Counted from the first letter of the stretch, positions 1 to 8,930 are shown. The stretch: 64,000 nt of DNA from Bacteroidia bacterium (GCA_009929375.1 SAAO01000008.1:50882-114881), one strand, 5' to 3'. Notes: generated by a model from the sequence alone, not told the origin. Numbers and translations: made by a program.

Positions 1-2
1 GC

Positions 3-1325
3 CGTCTTTTTGTGTCGAAAGCAGTGGACGATAAAATTATTGCTATCAAAAAAGTATTGAAAAATCCGCGTCTGGCCTGGATGTTCGAAAACTGTTATCC
101 AAATACCATCGATACTACTGTGCGTTATTACAGTGCCAATGGCGAAGATGATTCGCTGGTTTATACAGGCGATATTCACGCCATGTGGTTGCGCGACTCA
201 GGTGCACAGGTTTGGCCATATCTCGATTTGGCAAATCAGGATCCAAAACTTAAAAGCATGCTTCGGGGTGTTATTTTGCGACAATTCAAATGTATCAATA
301 TTGATCCATATGCCAATGCTTTTCTCGATCCGCACGATCCGAATCCCGATCATAACTGGATGAGTGATATGACCGATATGAAACCCGAATTGCATGAACG
401 CAAATGGGAAATCGATTCACATTGTTATGTGATTCGTTTGGCTCACGAATATTGGAAAGAAACCGGAGATGCTTCTGTATTTGGCGAACAGTGGTTGAGC
501 TCCATTAAACTTACTTTGCAAACATTCAAAGAACAGCAAAAGAAAGACGGTCATGGTCCTTATGTGTTCCAGCGCAAAACCGAACGTCAGCTCGATACTA
601 TGTCCAATGGTGGCAAGGGACATCCCGTAAATCCTGTTGGTCTGATTGCGTCTGCTTTCCGTCCTTCTGACGATGCTACAACTTTCCAGTTCCTTATTCC
701 TTCTAACTTTTTTGCTGTGACTTCGCTCCGCAAGGCTGCTGAAATTCTGAATTCGGTAAATAAAGATGAAAAACTGGCTGCTGAATGTACTGCACTTGCC
801 GAAGAAGTAGAAACTGCTTTGCAGAAATATGCTACATTCAACCACCCGAAATACGGAACTATTTATGCTTACGAGGTTGATGGTTTTGGCAATCAGCTTT
901 TTATGGACGATGCCAATGTGCCAAGTTTATTAGCAATGCCTTATCTGGGCGATGTGAGTGTAAATGATCCTATCTATCAGAATACACGTAAATATGTTTG
1001 GAGCACCGATAATCCTTACTTCTTCAAAGGTAAAGCCGGCGAAGGAATTGGTGGTCCGCACATTGGTTACGACATGGTTTGGCCTATGAGTATTATGATG
1101 AAAGCCTTTACAAGTCAGGACGATGCTGAAATTAAAGCTTGTATCGAAATGCTTATGACTACTGATGCCGGTACAGGTTTTATGCACGAATCGTTCCACA
1201 AAGACGATCCAAAAAACTTTACACGTGCATGGTTTGCATGGCAGAATACGCTTTTCGGAGAGTTGATTGTGAAACTTGTTGACGAAGGCAAACTTGATCT
1301 GCTCAACAGTATTACAGTGAAATAA
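3..1325 (+). CDS. GH125 exo-alpha-1,6-mannosidase, 5' end cut by window edge
   Basis: The protein matches glycoside hydrolase family 125 (formerly DUF1237), which removes terminal alpha-1,6-linked mannose from mannans or trimmed N-glycans. Seen: GDIHAMWLRDSGAQVWPY near the visible start, the stretch YVFQRKTERQLDTM, GGPHIGYDMVWPMSI and MHESFHKDDP, all in the family order, and a natural stop at 1325. The reading frame is open back to base 3 (Arg-Leu-Phe before the GTG at 12), so the GTG is probably internal and the signal peptide and true start lie outside the window. About 440 residues are visible, most of a family protein. A hairpin terminator follows. The GH76 and SusCD genes further on suggest a shared alpha-mannan role, but the minus-strand cluster at 1465-6316 lies between, so a single operon is excluded. 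Confidence 0.9.
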   Translation, partial: RLFVSKAVDDKIIAIKKVLKNPRLAWMFENCYPNTIDTTVRYYSANGEDDSLVYTGDIHAMWLRDSGAQVWPYLDLANQDPKLKSMLRGVILRQFKCINIDPYANAFLDPHDPNPDHNWMSDMTDMKPELHERKWEIDSHCYVIRLAHEYWKETGDASVFGEQWLSSIKLTLQTFKEQQKKDGHGPYVFQRKTERQLDTMSNGGKGHPVNPVGLIASAFRPSDDATTFQFLIPSNFFAVTSLRKAAEILNSVNKDEKLAAECTALAEEVETALQKYATFNHPKYGTIYAYEVDGFGNQLFMDDANVPSLLAMPYLGDVSVNDPIYQNTRKYVWSTDNPYFFKGKAGEGIGGPHIGYDMVWPMSIMMKAFTSQDDAEIKACIEMLMTTDAGTGFMHESFHKDDPKNFTRAWFAWQNTLFGELIVKLVDEGKLDLLNSITVK

Positions 1326-1347
1326 ATTTACAGAAAATGAATTGCTG

Positions 1348-1383
1348 AAAAAAGGAGTTGTCGGATCGATGACTCCTTTTTTT
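1348..1383 (+). terminator. Rho-independent terminator after GH125
   Basis: An 11-bp perfect stem pairs AAAAAAGGAGT (1348-1358) with ACTCCTTTTTT (1372-1382) around a 13-base loop, and the 3' arm runs into a T tract. It sits 22 bases after the GH125 stop. The A-rich left arm means it could also work on the minus strand, where the gene ending at 1465 converges. Confidence 0.8.
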
Positions 1384-1464
1384 ATTACCTGCTTGCAGAC
1401 GATTTTCGATATTTGTAAAACTTAAATGTCTAAATGCTAAGGTGTTTGTACTGTTTAGATGTTC

Positions 1465-2070
1465 TCAGAATTTGTATCTCGCACCTATACCTGCCAGTAT
1501 AACAGATTCACCTTTAAAATAATTTTGGTATTGTGTTGATAAATTAATTTGCCAGCGATTGGATACCAGATATTTTACATCAACTGATGTAATGACCCCG
1601 GCATAAAAAGCACTGCTTGCATCTACATTCATAACAGTATTCCATAAATCACTCTGTATATTGCGTAAGTATTCATAGTGCGAAAGGGTGTATATTCTGC
1701 TCTGATATGCACATGAGAAACCAAGACCTGCCGAAAGTTCTAACCGATTAGCAGAAACAACATTCCATGTGGGGATTATTGCCAGATTCATTTGTGCCAG
1801 ATTGTAATATAAATCTTTCATGCGTAGGTCACCAAATGTTTCATTCATTTCACGTACTCTGTTGACGGCAAGCATACCTGTTTCAATTTTGTACGATACA
1901 GGACTTTGAGTGTTCCATTCATAACCAATTGTATAGCCGGCTCCGTTTAGCATGTTGTGCGGAACAAACGCATAGTTCAGTTTTCCATAAAACTCTTTTG
2001 TTGCCTGCGAAAAAACTGAAATAGATGCAAGAAGGAGTAGTGATAATATTGTTTTTTTCATAAAGATCAT
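1465..2070 (-). CDS. Exported outer-membrane beta-barrel protein, unknown role
   Basis: A 201-residue protein with a clear signal peptide (basic MKK, then a leucine-rich core ending SVFSQ). The mature part has alternating hydrophobic and polar residues and ends in GIGARYKF, an aromatic C-terminus typical of small outer-membrane barrels. No catalytic motif is visible. It is the last gene of the minus-strand cluster led by the sigma factor at 5669-6208 and lies 13 bases after the FISUMP lipoprotein. The start may be the second ATG at 2061, which gives the more usual MKKTILSLLLL signal peptide. Function is unknown. The cluster contains two other barrel-like proteins of similar size, so it may be part of a surface assembly. 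Confidence 0.7.
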   Translation of the reverse strand: MIFMKKTILSLLLLASISVFSQATKEFYGKLNYAFVPHNMLNGAGYTIGYEWNTQSPVSYKIETGMLAVNRVREMNETFGDLRMKDLYYNLAQMNLAIIPTWNVVSANRLELSAGLGFSCAYQSRIYTLSHYEYLRNIQSDLWNTVMNVDASSAFYAGVITSVDVKYLVSNRWQINLSTQYQNYFKGESVILAGIGARYKF

Positions 2071-2083
2071 TTTTATTTTTTAG

Positions 2084-2959
2084 TCAAAGTATAAAAGGCA
2101 ATGGTTGAACCAATCTGACTTTACATTGATAGGATTTAGGTAAAGAAACAAACCGTACCTCATCAGAGTTTTTTGTAATTTCCAGTGCCCATGCATGATC
2201 ATTATCCACCTCTGTTGCAGTCCAGTAATATCCTTTTTCTCCATTTTCCTTTATCTCATTTTGTTCGCAATATCCAAAGAGTCCTAATCCCATTCCATAT
2301 ACATTATCTACCTGTAAATTATAACCAGCAAGCTCATTGCCATAAAAAAGTGTGATTAATCCGTCCCAGTGTTGTTTGGTTGCCAGTTTTAAATCAATAT
2401 TGGGTATGCTAAAAGCCTGAGCCTCATTCCAAGCAAAATAAGACCCATTATCAAGTGAGTCTTTTGCGTTGTAAATATTGTCAGAGCTACCTGACATCAT
2501 GTTTTTACGTGTCCACCAAAATTGATCTATATTATCTGAGTTTTTCCAGGAATATGAATTGTAAATTATGGTTTGCGATTGAATTTGTATTGTATCATGT
2601 CTGAAACTATACACAAATTCACTTCTGTGTACTTCTTTGCAAACCTGATTGATTAATCCATCTTCATTTTTTACCTCAAGGGTTACAATTTTGATGTAAT
2701 TGGTTTTTGATTTGCCATCGGCAATAAAGACCGGATTTGTTAACCACGGAGTGTCAAATTGCGATTGATCTTCATCGTAATCCCAGCGGTACTGCAGGTT
2801 TTGACCATTTATAGATACAGAGCCTGTGGCATCGAGAACCCATTTAAACCCGGGAACAAAACCTGTGGTGGAAAAATTCGGAGCAGGATATAAATCATCT
2901 TCGTAACATGAGCTAAGCGAGATGACAGATAGTATGATGATAAATAATTTTAGTTTCAT
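2084..2959 (-). CDS. Lipoprotein with PKD-like and FISUMP-like domains
   Basis: A 291-residue protein with a lipoprotein signal (hydrophobic core, then LSSCYEDD with Cys at residue 18). Residues about 35-110 resemble a PKD/Ig-like domain (FKWVLDATGS, YRWDYDEDQS). The C-terminal half resembles the FISUMP (Fibrobacter succinogenes major paralogous) domain found on Bacteroidota surface proteins: AWNEAQAF, GYYWTATEVD with AWAL shortly after, and a final Lys-Val-Arg-Leu-Val block. It is probably surface or periplasmic. It lies between two barrel-like genes in the sigma-factor cluster, 20 bases after the gene at 2980. Domain assignments are by eye. The specific ligand is unknown. Confidence 0.65.
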   Translation of the reverse strand: MKLKLFIIILSVISLSSCYEDDLYPAPNFSTTGFVPGFKWVLDATGSVSINGQNLQYRWDYDEDQSQFDTPWLTNPVFIADGKSKTNYIKIVTLEVKNEDGLINQVCKEVHRSEFVYSFRHDTIQIQSQTIIYNSYSWKNSDNIDQFWWTRKNMMSGSSDNIYNAKDSLDNGSYFAWNEAQAFSIPNIDLKLATKQHWDGLITLFYGNELAGYNLQVDNVYGMGLGLFGYCEQNEIKENGEKGYYWTATEVDNDHAWALEITKNSDEVRFVSLPKSYQCKVRLVQPLPFIL

Positions 2960-2979
2960 TTTTATTTCATTTAAATTTA

Positions 2980-3639
2980 TTATTCGCCGACATTTATGGC
3001 AAGTCCAACTAAAACTTTTAGCCCGAAACCAGGCTCGTTTGTTGCAGTATCGTAATTGACAAATACATTTGCATCTACATAAAACAGATTGTATATTCGC
3101 TGTTGAATACCTAAATTCAGTTCAGGTATAATGTAAAATCCTACGTATGTGTCGTTAGAGCTGTCAATTATTGTTTTGGTAGCTCTTAATAAGTTTGAGG
3201 CTTTTATTCCTGTATATACTCCGTTGCAATTGTTTCCACTTACTCCTTTTTCAATTTGTCGGGATTTTAAAAAATAGTTTCGAACGCCCGGATCAAAGGA
3301 GTTGATAAATACAACGCCATCTTTCAAAAGCATAAATTCCTGATTCAGCTCAGCAACAACAGTCCAGTTTTTAGATAATTTGCTCTCATAACCTAATTGT
3401 GATAAAATGATACTGAAGTCATATCTTTCGTTGGGCTTAAATGGCGATACTGCAAATTTGAAAAGTCGTGTTTCGTCACGCAAAAACATGTCAAGTGTCT
3501 CATACTTCAGTTTGTAATAATCATTTTTGTCAGCAGCTAAACTCTCCACTACAATTGTATCCTGTTGAGCAGATATTACTATATTGTTTAAAACCAAAAG
3601 TGTAAATGTGATTTTCAGTAATAATAAATTTCTTTTCAT
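2980..3639 (-). CDS. Exported beta-barrel-like protein, unknown role
   Basis: A 219-residue protein with a signal peptide (MKRNLLLLKITFTLLVLN, cleavage probably after VISAQ). The mature region has short amphipathic strands and turns and a C-terminal stretch PGFGLKVLVGLAINVGE of barrel-strand character. It lies 8 bases after the barrel-like gene at 3648 and 20 bases before the FISUMP lipoprotein, so it is very probably cotranscribed with them. I do not recognise a family beyond a generic outer-membrane barrel. Confidence 0.6.
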   Translation of the reverse strand: MKRNLLLLKITFTLLVLNNIVISAQQDTIVVESLAADKNDYYKLKYETLDMFLRDETRLFKFAVSPFKPNERYDFSIILSQLGYESKLSKNWTVVAELNQEFMLLKDGVVFINSFDPGVRNYFLKSRQIEKGVSGNNCNGVYTGIKASNLLRATKTIIDSSNDTYVGFYIIPELNLGIQQRIYNLFYVDANVFVNYDTATNEPGFGLKVLVGLAINVGE

Positions 3640-3647
3640 ATAGTTTG

Positions 3648-4271
3648 TTATTTGTTTAATGCGTTTATGCCAATTCCTACCGATAGTGTTGACACTATAT
3701 TACCCGAATTAAATGCAGTTGTTTGTGCACGAATATTTAAGTAAATCCTTGAATTTACTTTGGTGATATATCCTGCCGATAAGGTAATGCCCGGCGTAAG
3801 ATGAAATTCATGATCATAGTTTATCCAGTTTAAGGATTGTACATCTCCATTGAATGTATAATTGAAATGATAGCCCGAATTAGGCGATATGTTTGATATA
3901 TAGCCTAATGCTGCACCACCTGCCAGATAAAAAGTTCGTTCCCCACTTTTAAATGGTACGATTCCAATTTCGGCAGTTAGGTTCAATCCTGTCTGGTTTT
4001 CATATCCGCCATTAATCCAGCTATTGCCGTTAATTATCCATCCTTCTGCACTTTCGCGGTGAAAAAACCATGGTGAAAGTGTTTTAAGATGCGAAAAACC
4101 ATTGTTTATCCCCCAGCAGTCGCCTGACCCTGAAAAGGTATAACCGGTATTTACCGACACTATTCGATGATTGTAACGGCTATCTTCAAAGTCTCCAGCC
4201 ATTGTATAATTGCAAATCAGCAAAACAATGTATGTGAATGCGGGTTTAAGAAATTTAGTGGGTTGAATCAT
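3648..4271 (-). CDS. Exported barrel-like protein, unknown role
   Basis: A 207-residue protein with an N-terminal hydrophobic segment (FTYIVLLICNYTMA) that reads as a signal peptide. The body is rich in Gly, Asn, Tyr and Ser with alternating strands (TFYLAGGAALGYISN; TPGITLSAGYITKV) and ends with STLSVGIGINALNK, consistent with a small outer-membrane barrel. Its ATG overlaps the stop of the DUF4097-like gene by 4 bases (ATGA, 4268-4271), implying translational coupling in the sigma-led operon. No enzymatic motif is seen. Confidence 0.6.
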   Translation of the reverse strand: MIQPTKFLKPAFTYIVLLICNYTMAGDFEDSRYNHRIVSVNTGYTFSGSGDCWGINNGFSHLKTLSPWFFHRESAEGWIINGNSWINGGYENQTGLNLTAEIGIVPFKSGERTFYLAGGAALGYISNISPNSGYHFNYTFNGDVQSLNWINYDHEFHLTPGITLSAGYITKVNSRIYLNIRAQTTAFNSGNIVSTLSVGIGINALNK

Positions 4272-5116
4272 TTTAAATGTATTTTTATAGGACTATAGCT
4301 TGTTCTGATATATATGTTTTTTGTAAAATTTTTGTTAGTGCTCCGAAATTGCTGGTCGTGGTTTTCATCAAAAATAAATAGTTTGTTAAAGCTGGTTTTG
4401 ACATCCATATTATATTCTTTATCAGGTGTTTGTATTTGAATTTCGGCACGTTCTCCGTTTATTCTAAAGTTTTTGCAGTTGTTCAATAGAGATGCGTTTA
4501 GCGTACCATAACTCATATTTAGTGATACATTAGCTTCACAATTATTTATCAATACATTCGATTTTGATAGAGAACCTGTTAACTGACCGGCGATGTTGTT
4601 TGTACTAATATCGCTGTATTTCAGTTGTATATTGGTTTTTCCGGAGATGTTTTCCAGTTCAAGACGACCAAATGAAATGTGTATTTCTTTAGTGCCTGTT
4701 AATTGTTGCAGATTAATACTACCATATAAGTTTCGAATATCAAGGAATATTTCTTCCGGAATAATCAGTTCGTAAATAAAGCTTAAATTGCTTTCAATCT
4801 TCTGATTAGCGGTTTCGTAGTAGTTTCTGAGCAGTAGTTTTGAACCTTCTTTCTGGCTGTCGAATCTAATGTGTTTTAAATCCCTGATTGCGGTAGCTTG
4901 TTTTTTATGTTTAGCGATATAAGTAATTTTTAATTCAATTGTATTTTGAGGTTTAGCACTGACTTTTATAGTCGCCTTTTCTCCCTGAATGAGTAAGGCC
5001 TTACAATCCTCAAAGCTATATTCAATAGTTTTTGATGCTTTATGAATAGTGTTTTGCGCTCCTACATTCAGTAGATTCAAACTTATTATAGCGATTATGA
5101 ATATTCTTTGCTTCAT
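4268..5116 (-). CDS. DUF4097/DUF2807-like exported beta-helix protein
   Basis: A 282-residue protein with a signal peptide (MKQRIFIIAIISLNLLNVGAQ). The centre shows short repeating beta-helix-type rungs, such as KTNIQLKYSDISTNNIAG followed by LTGSLSKSNVLINNC, as in the putative adhesin domains DUF4097/DUF2807. In Bacteroidota such genes often sit with ECF sigma and anti-sigma genes. It overlaps the anti-sigma gene upstream by 4 bases (5113-5116) and the barrel gene downstream by 4 bases, so the three are tightly coupled. It is probably periplasmic or surface-exposed. A sensing role with the sigma pair is an inference from context only. Confidence 0.65.
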   Translation of the reverse strand: MKQRIFIIAIISLNLLNVGAQNTIHKASKTIEYSFEDCKALLIQGEKATIKVSAKPQNTIELKITYIAKHKKQATAIRDLKHIRFDSQKEGSKLLLRNYYETANQKIESNLSFIYELIIPEEIFLDIRNLYGSINLQQLTGTKEIHISFGRLELENISGKTNIQLKYSDISTNNIAGQLTGSLSKSNVLINNCEANVSLNMSYGTLNASLLNNCKNFRINGERAEIQIQTPDKEYNMDVKTSFNKLFIFDENHDQQFRSTNKNFTKNIYIRTSYSPIKIHLK

Positions 5117-5703
5117 GATTGAATGAGTATTATCATGTCCTGAAGTGTGGCCGATTTTAGATTTTCAATTTTTACTATTGACTGAATCATTTCGGGGGAA
5201 TCACCAAACTGTTGAATAGCCCGATTAAGTTGTGCCTCTTCTGCTTTCAACTCTTCGTACAATTGCATGAGTTCTTTAAAACGACTTTCTTCGCAGGCAG
5301 GCATTTGTGTTGAGCAATATGTTTGTATTTCGGCAATTGCAGCCTCTTCCAGATCATTTTCAGAAATACTGTGCTTTTGTGTGATAGTAGCTATGTACTT
5401 GTCTTTTCTAAACTGCTGAACCATAATTGTTGAGGTTATTATGACTACTGCAATGGAGGCTGCAACGTACAGGTATTTGAAGTTAATTGTTTTTTTGCTG
5501 TGAAGATTAGAAGAAATCTTTTCCCATGTCGCTAAATCCGGATAATGCACTGGAAGTTCACAGAGACAGTTTGATAGCTTTGATTCAAAATCAAGTTTCT
5601 CCTCAATTTTTCTCCAAACGTCTTCGTCAGGCTGATGCAAATACAGTCTTTTGTTCCAGTCAATATTTTTATTTTTTTGTGGCATATTCTGAAGTGTATT
5701 CAT
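5113..5703 (-). CDS. Putative membrane-anchored anti-sigma factor
   Basis: A 196-residue protein with an N-terminal cytoplasmic part of about 90 residues (containing DEDVWRKIEEKLDF and PDLATWEKISSNL), one membrane segment near residues 93-112 (YLYVAASIAVVIITSTIMV), and a helical, Glu-rich periplasmic part. This layout, immediately after an ECF sigma gene and overlapping it by 35 bases, is the usual one for an anti-sigma factor in Bacteroidota. It lacks the FecR-type domain seen at 9008-10003, so it belongs to a different class. Two Cys near residues 131 and 137 lie in the periplasmic part. Function is inferred from layout and neighbours, not from a recognised family signature. Confidence 0.65.
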   Translation of the reverse strand: MNTLQNMPQKNKNIDWNKRLYLHQPDEDVWRKIEEKLDFESKLSNCLCELPVHYPDLATWEKISSNLHSKKTINFKYLYVAASIAVVIITSTIMVQQFRKDKYIATITQKHSISENDLEEAAIAEIQTYCSTQMPACEESRFKELMQLYEELKAEEAQLNRAIQQFGDSPEMIQSIVKIENLKSATLQDMIILIQS

Positions 5704-6208
5704 TTAACGACTTTCGCAATAATTTCTTTGCGTAATTCAACTGTGATTTTGATGTCCCTTCTGAAATGTTTAGTATTTCGGCTACCTCTTTATGTTTATA
5801 ACCTTCAATCTCTATCAGCATAAAAACTAATCTGTTACCTTTTGGTAACGACCGAATTGCTTCATCGAGCTGTATGGCTGTGAAATTGAAATCAGGTAAT
5901 GTTTCATCGTTTATCTCGCTTGCATCCGTAAAAGTTATTTTACTTCTTTCCCGCATTTTCCGGATAGCTGTTCGTACAACAATCGTTCGGATCCAACCTG
6001 CGAGCCGTTCAGGATCATTAAGGTCGGCAATAGTTTGGAATATGGTTATAAAGGCATCCTGTAATACATCATTTGCATGCTCTCTGTCGTTGAACATTCG
6101 AAACAATATTGAGTACATTGTTGTCGAGAATTTATCGTACAGCGCTTTCTGATGCATTCTGGAGTTTTTTACACAGCCAGTCACCAATTCGCTATTTGAC
6201 AATTTCAT
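5669..6208 (-). CDS. ECF RNA polymerase sigma factor
   Basis: An ECF (group 4) sigma factor. Region 2 is visible as HQKALYDKFSTTMYSILFRM and then DREHANDVLQDAFITIFQ, and region 4 as SLPKGNRLVFMLIEIEGY followed by KHKEVAEILNISEGTSKS, a helix-turn-helix. The frame is open up to 6316, but those extra residues are hydrophobic and foreign to the family. A -7 box (TAACTTTG) on the minus strand at 6296-6303 would start RNA near 6289, so I place the start at 6208 (MKLSNSELV) or 6226. It leads the operon down to 1465 and overlaps the putative anti-sigma gene by 35 bases. It is divergent from a second ECF sigma gene at 6473. Confidence 0.9.
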   Translation of the reverse strand: MKLSNSELVTGCVKNSRMHQKALYDKFSTTMYSILFRMFNDREHANDVLQDAFITIFQTIADLNDPERLAGWIRTIVVRTAIRKMRERSKITFTDASEINDETLPDFNFTAIQLDEAIRSLPKGNRLVFMLIEIEGYKHKEVAEILNISEGTSKSQLNYAKKLLRKSLNEYTSEYATKK

Positions 6209-6295
6209 TTCCCGTTTTAAATTCATGTTCTGACTGTAAGTGCTAATTAAGATGAAAAAGGTTGGAAAGTAGTATGAAATATTAATTATTAACCG

Positions 6296-6303
6296 CAAAG
6301 TTA
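6296..6303 (-). promoter_or_regulatory. -7 box of the minus-strand sigma operon
   Basis: TAACTTTG on the minus strand fits the Bacteroidota TAnnTTTG element. No clear -33 TTTG is seen at the right distance, so the assignment rests on the -7 box and its place before the sigma gene. Confidence 0.45.
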
Positions 6304-6386
6304 ATTTAAAAAACAATAAGAATGTTCACATTGTTATCTGTTGTTGTGAGTCGTTCAGTTTTTTTAGTGGAATACAAAAAATAGTT

Positions 6387-6394
6387 TATATTTG
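6387..6394 (+). promoter_or_regulatory. -7 box of the plus-strand ECF sigma gene
   Basis: TATATTTG is an exact TAnnTTTG element. RNA would start near 6401, giving a leader of about 70 bases before the ATG at 6473. Confidence 0.5.
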
Positions 6395-6472
6395 TACTTT
6401 CATTCGAATTGGCAGTTCTACTGATTTTTTCGAATGAGCGAACAATTTGAATGTTAATCTCTTGCTGTACTA

Positions 6473-7057
6473 ATGACGGAAAAGGAGTATATTTTACAAT
6501 TGCAGAATGGCTCAAACGAGGCATTCGAATTTTTGTATAATACATATTCGCCAAGGCTTTATGGTTTTGTATTAAAGCTTACACATTCGTCGGATATGGC
6601 CGACGAGGTAGTGCAGGAGACTTTTATAAAGATTTGGGAAAACCGCGGGACTATCATTCCCGAACTTTCGTTTAAATCCTATGTGTTTATGATTGCGCGT
6701 AATCATGTGATCAATGTGTTTCGCCGTCAGACAGTAATTACCAATCTCGAAGAGTATAAGGAATATCAGAACGATATTTCACTGAGTGAAAATAATTCGG
6801 AGAAACAGACTGAAGCAAACGACTTAAAAGCATATATCGAAAAAGCTAAAAAACACCTGACGCCCCGTCAGCTTCAGATCTTTGAACTTAGTAAGGAAAA
6901 AGGTTTGTCGAATCAGGAAATTGCCGACCTGCTTAAAATTTCCAAACAATCAGTCAAGAATCAGCTTTCAGCCTCATTACATACACTTCAATCCTATTTT
7001 AATACCCGAATGTGGTTGCTGCTTCCACTGCTTTATTATTATTTCAACGAACAATAA
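6473..7057 (+). CDS. ECF sigma factor of the mannan locus
   Basis: A 194-residue ECF sigma factor of the Bacteroidota Sus-linked type. Region 2 (FEFLYNTYSPRLYGFVLKL, then SDMADEVVQETFIKIWENR) and region 4 (LTPRQLQIFELSKEKGLSNQ with EIADLLKISKQSVKNQ) are complete, and the protein ends in a short hydrophobic tail (WLLLPLLYYYF) common in this group. Together with the FecR protein (9008) and the STN domain of SusC (10100) it forms a transmembrane signalling chain: glycan import through SusC relieves FecR inhibition and frees the sigma factor to transcribe the locus. That mechanism is established for the family. Its use here is inferred from gene order. Confidence 0.92.
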   Translation: MTEKEYILQLQNGSNEAFEFLYNTYSPRLYGFVLKLTHSSDMADEVVQETFIKIWENRGTIIPELSFKSYVFMIARNHVINVFRRQTVITNLEEYKEYQNDISLSENNSEKQTEANDLKAYIEKAKKHLTPRQLQIFELSKEKGLSNQEIADLLKISKQSVKNQLSASLHTLQSYFNTRMWLLLPLLYYYFNEQ

Positions 7058-7313
7058 AGTGCATATTAAACCACTTATTTGTTTCTGATTGCTATTGATT
7101 CACAGGGTTTTATTTTCGTTCTGTTTAGCCTGAAGCCTGCCCCTTATCTGAAATTTTCATGAGAAATTTCTTTACAGCGTAAAAAGATTTTTTTGTAAAA
7201 CATCAAAAATTTATGGTACGTTTCGGATATGAAATTGTATTAGCCTGTAAGTACACAAATTTATTGTGACTGCAAACACAATTTCTTAATTAAAAATCTT
7301 AAAATCAATTCTC
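7058..7313. other. Intergenic leader region between sigma and LamG genes
   Basis: This 256-base gap holds no gene. It contains a short hairpin GAAATTT-TCATGA-GAAATTT near 7150-7170. No TAnnTTTG box stands out just before the LamG gene, which would fit control by the neighbouring ECF sigma factor rather than the housekeeping one, but I cannot define an ECF promoter by eye. Confidence 0.3.
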
Positions 7314-8930
7314 ATGAAAACTCTTTATTCATTTTTATTAGCAACGTTTTTATGCGTAGCGCAGTAACAGGCTGCACCCACAACAGGCTTGCAATTCTCA
7401 GGTGCGGCTACAAGTTTCGTCGATCTGGGTCAGCAATCTTCCTTTACTCCTCAGGAGCTTACACTCGAAGTGTGGGTTAACTATCAGGTACTCAACGGAG
7501 GCGGTTACATTATTTCCAACGAAGGCTGGAGTCCCACAAATCATGGTTATTCATTACGTTTGTCTGGAGCTAAACTCGAATTTGCTTACGGACACACCAA
7601 CCAATGGCCTACAATAAAAAGTTCGTCGGATATAAGTACGAATACATGGTTTCATGTGGCAGTAACTTATACGCCAACCGAACTGAAATTATATATCAAT
7701 GGCGTACTCGATGCTACTGCTGCTGTCACCACACCAATGGGAGCCACTTTGGCTAAAACATATCTTGGCGAAGGTCCAACATGGGCGAATCGTCGTTTTA
7801 TAGGACAAATAGCCGATCTGCGTATCTGGAATGTGGCCCGCACAGCAACCGAAGTGGCAGCTGATATGAACAATACACTTACAGGAACCGAAAGCGGACT
7901 TGTAGCTGCATGGAAAATGAACGAAGGTTCAGGCAATAATGTAGCTGATATCAAAGGAACCTACAACTTTACAAAACCGACTGATGTGGCATGGTTTTTC
8001 CCAAGCACCGAACAGGAAATTGCGGTTGTGGCTCCGTCAAAAGGTCTGATTTTGGATGCTTCCAAAGCAAATAGTCTGGTTGATTTTGGTCCGGTTCCGG
8101 CCATTTCCAATGCTACTGAATTTACTGTGGAAGCAATTGTAAACTACAATTCTGCAAACAGCGCATATATTCTATCCAACGAAGGTTCGACACAGGATCT
8201 TGGCGAACAGGGTTTTTCGCTTCGCATGGAAAACGGACGCATAAACTTTACTGTAGGTGTAAATACCCGTCAGTGGGTAGGCATTACAGCACCGGCAACT
8301 GCTGAGTTGAATAAATGGTATCATGTGGCTGCCACTTTTAGTGCCAGTGCTATGAAGTTGTATATTAATGGTATTGAAGTAGTTTCGCTTGCCAATCCTG
8401 CTCCAATGACAGCTTCGGTTCAGAAACTGATTATGGGTGATGGCGCAATGTGGCAGGGACGCAAACTCGATGGTCGTCTCGGATATGTGCGTGTGTGGTC
8501 GGTGGCTAAATCGAAACAGGAAATCAGAGACAATGTAAATACTTATGTGGTTGGCGACGAAGCTAATTTGCTTGCAGCCTGGAACAATGATGTAATAAAT
8601 GCCACTGTGCTGGCTGATAAGAAAAATGCTGTTCCCGGAACTATCGGAAGTGATGTGGCCTGGTTTGGTTTTACAACGAATACTCAATCGCTGAAAAACA
8701 ATTCGGATATTGAGGCATTGTTTGTAGCTAAAAACATGACCATAACAAATAAAACTGACGGTCTTGTAAGCTGGAATGTTTACAGTGTTTCAGGACAAAA
8801 AGTGTTGAGCGGAACAACTAAATCGGGTGAAGTAGCCGAAATGCAGCTTCACAATCTGTCGGGTTCGTACATTCTTCGCGCTATAGCCGAAGATGGTTCA
8901 ACCATGACCAAAAGATTTATCGTGCAATAA
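7314..8930 (+). pseudogene. Double LamG-domain T9SS cargo protein with stop codon in the signal peptide
   Basis: From ATG 7314 the frame reads a signal peptide MKTLYSFLLATFLCVAQ, then TAA at 7365-7367, then continues in the same frame (QAAPTTGLQFSGAATSF) for 520 residues to 8930. The rest is intact: two LamG/concanavalin A-like lectin domains of about 180 residues each (repeated pattern of VDLGQ or VDFG, a Trp-Tyr/Phe-His-Val-Ala block, KLYINGV and RIWNVA/RVWSVA), then a C-terminal T9SS type A sorting domain (WNVYSVSGQKVLSG, ending RFIVQ). Such proteins are exported by the Sec and T9SS routes and bind or act on glycans at the surface. The single stop (CAG-TAA-CAG, one change from CAA) would block export unless an internal start is used, and an internal start (TTG 7389) lacks a signal peptide. 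It lies between sigma and FecR. A recent nonsense mutation or a base-call error are both possible. Confidence 0.75.

Noticed and set aside
7365..7367. Recoding of the TAA as an amino acid (selenocysteine or pyrrolysine style)
   Set aside because: Recoding uses TGA or TAG, not TAA, and no recoding hairpin is evident. Mutation or read error is simpler.
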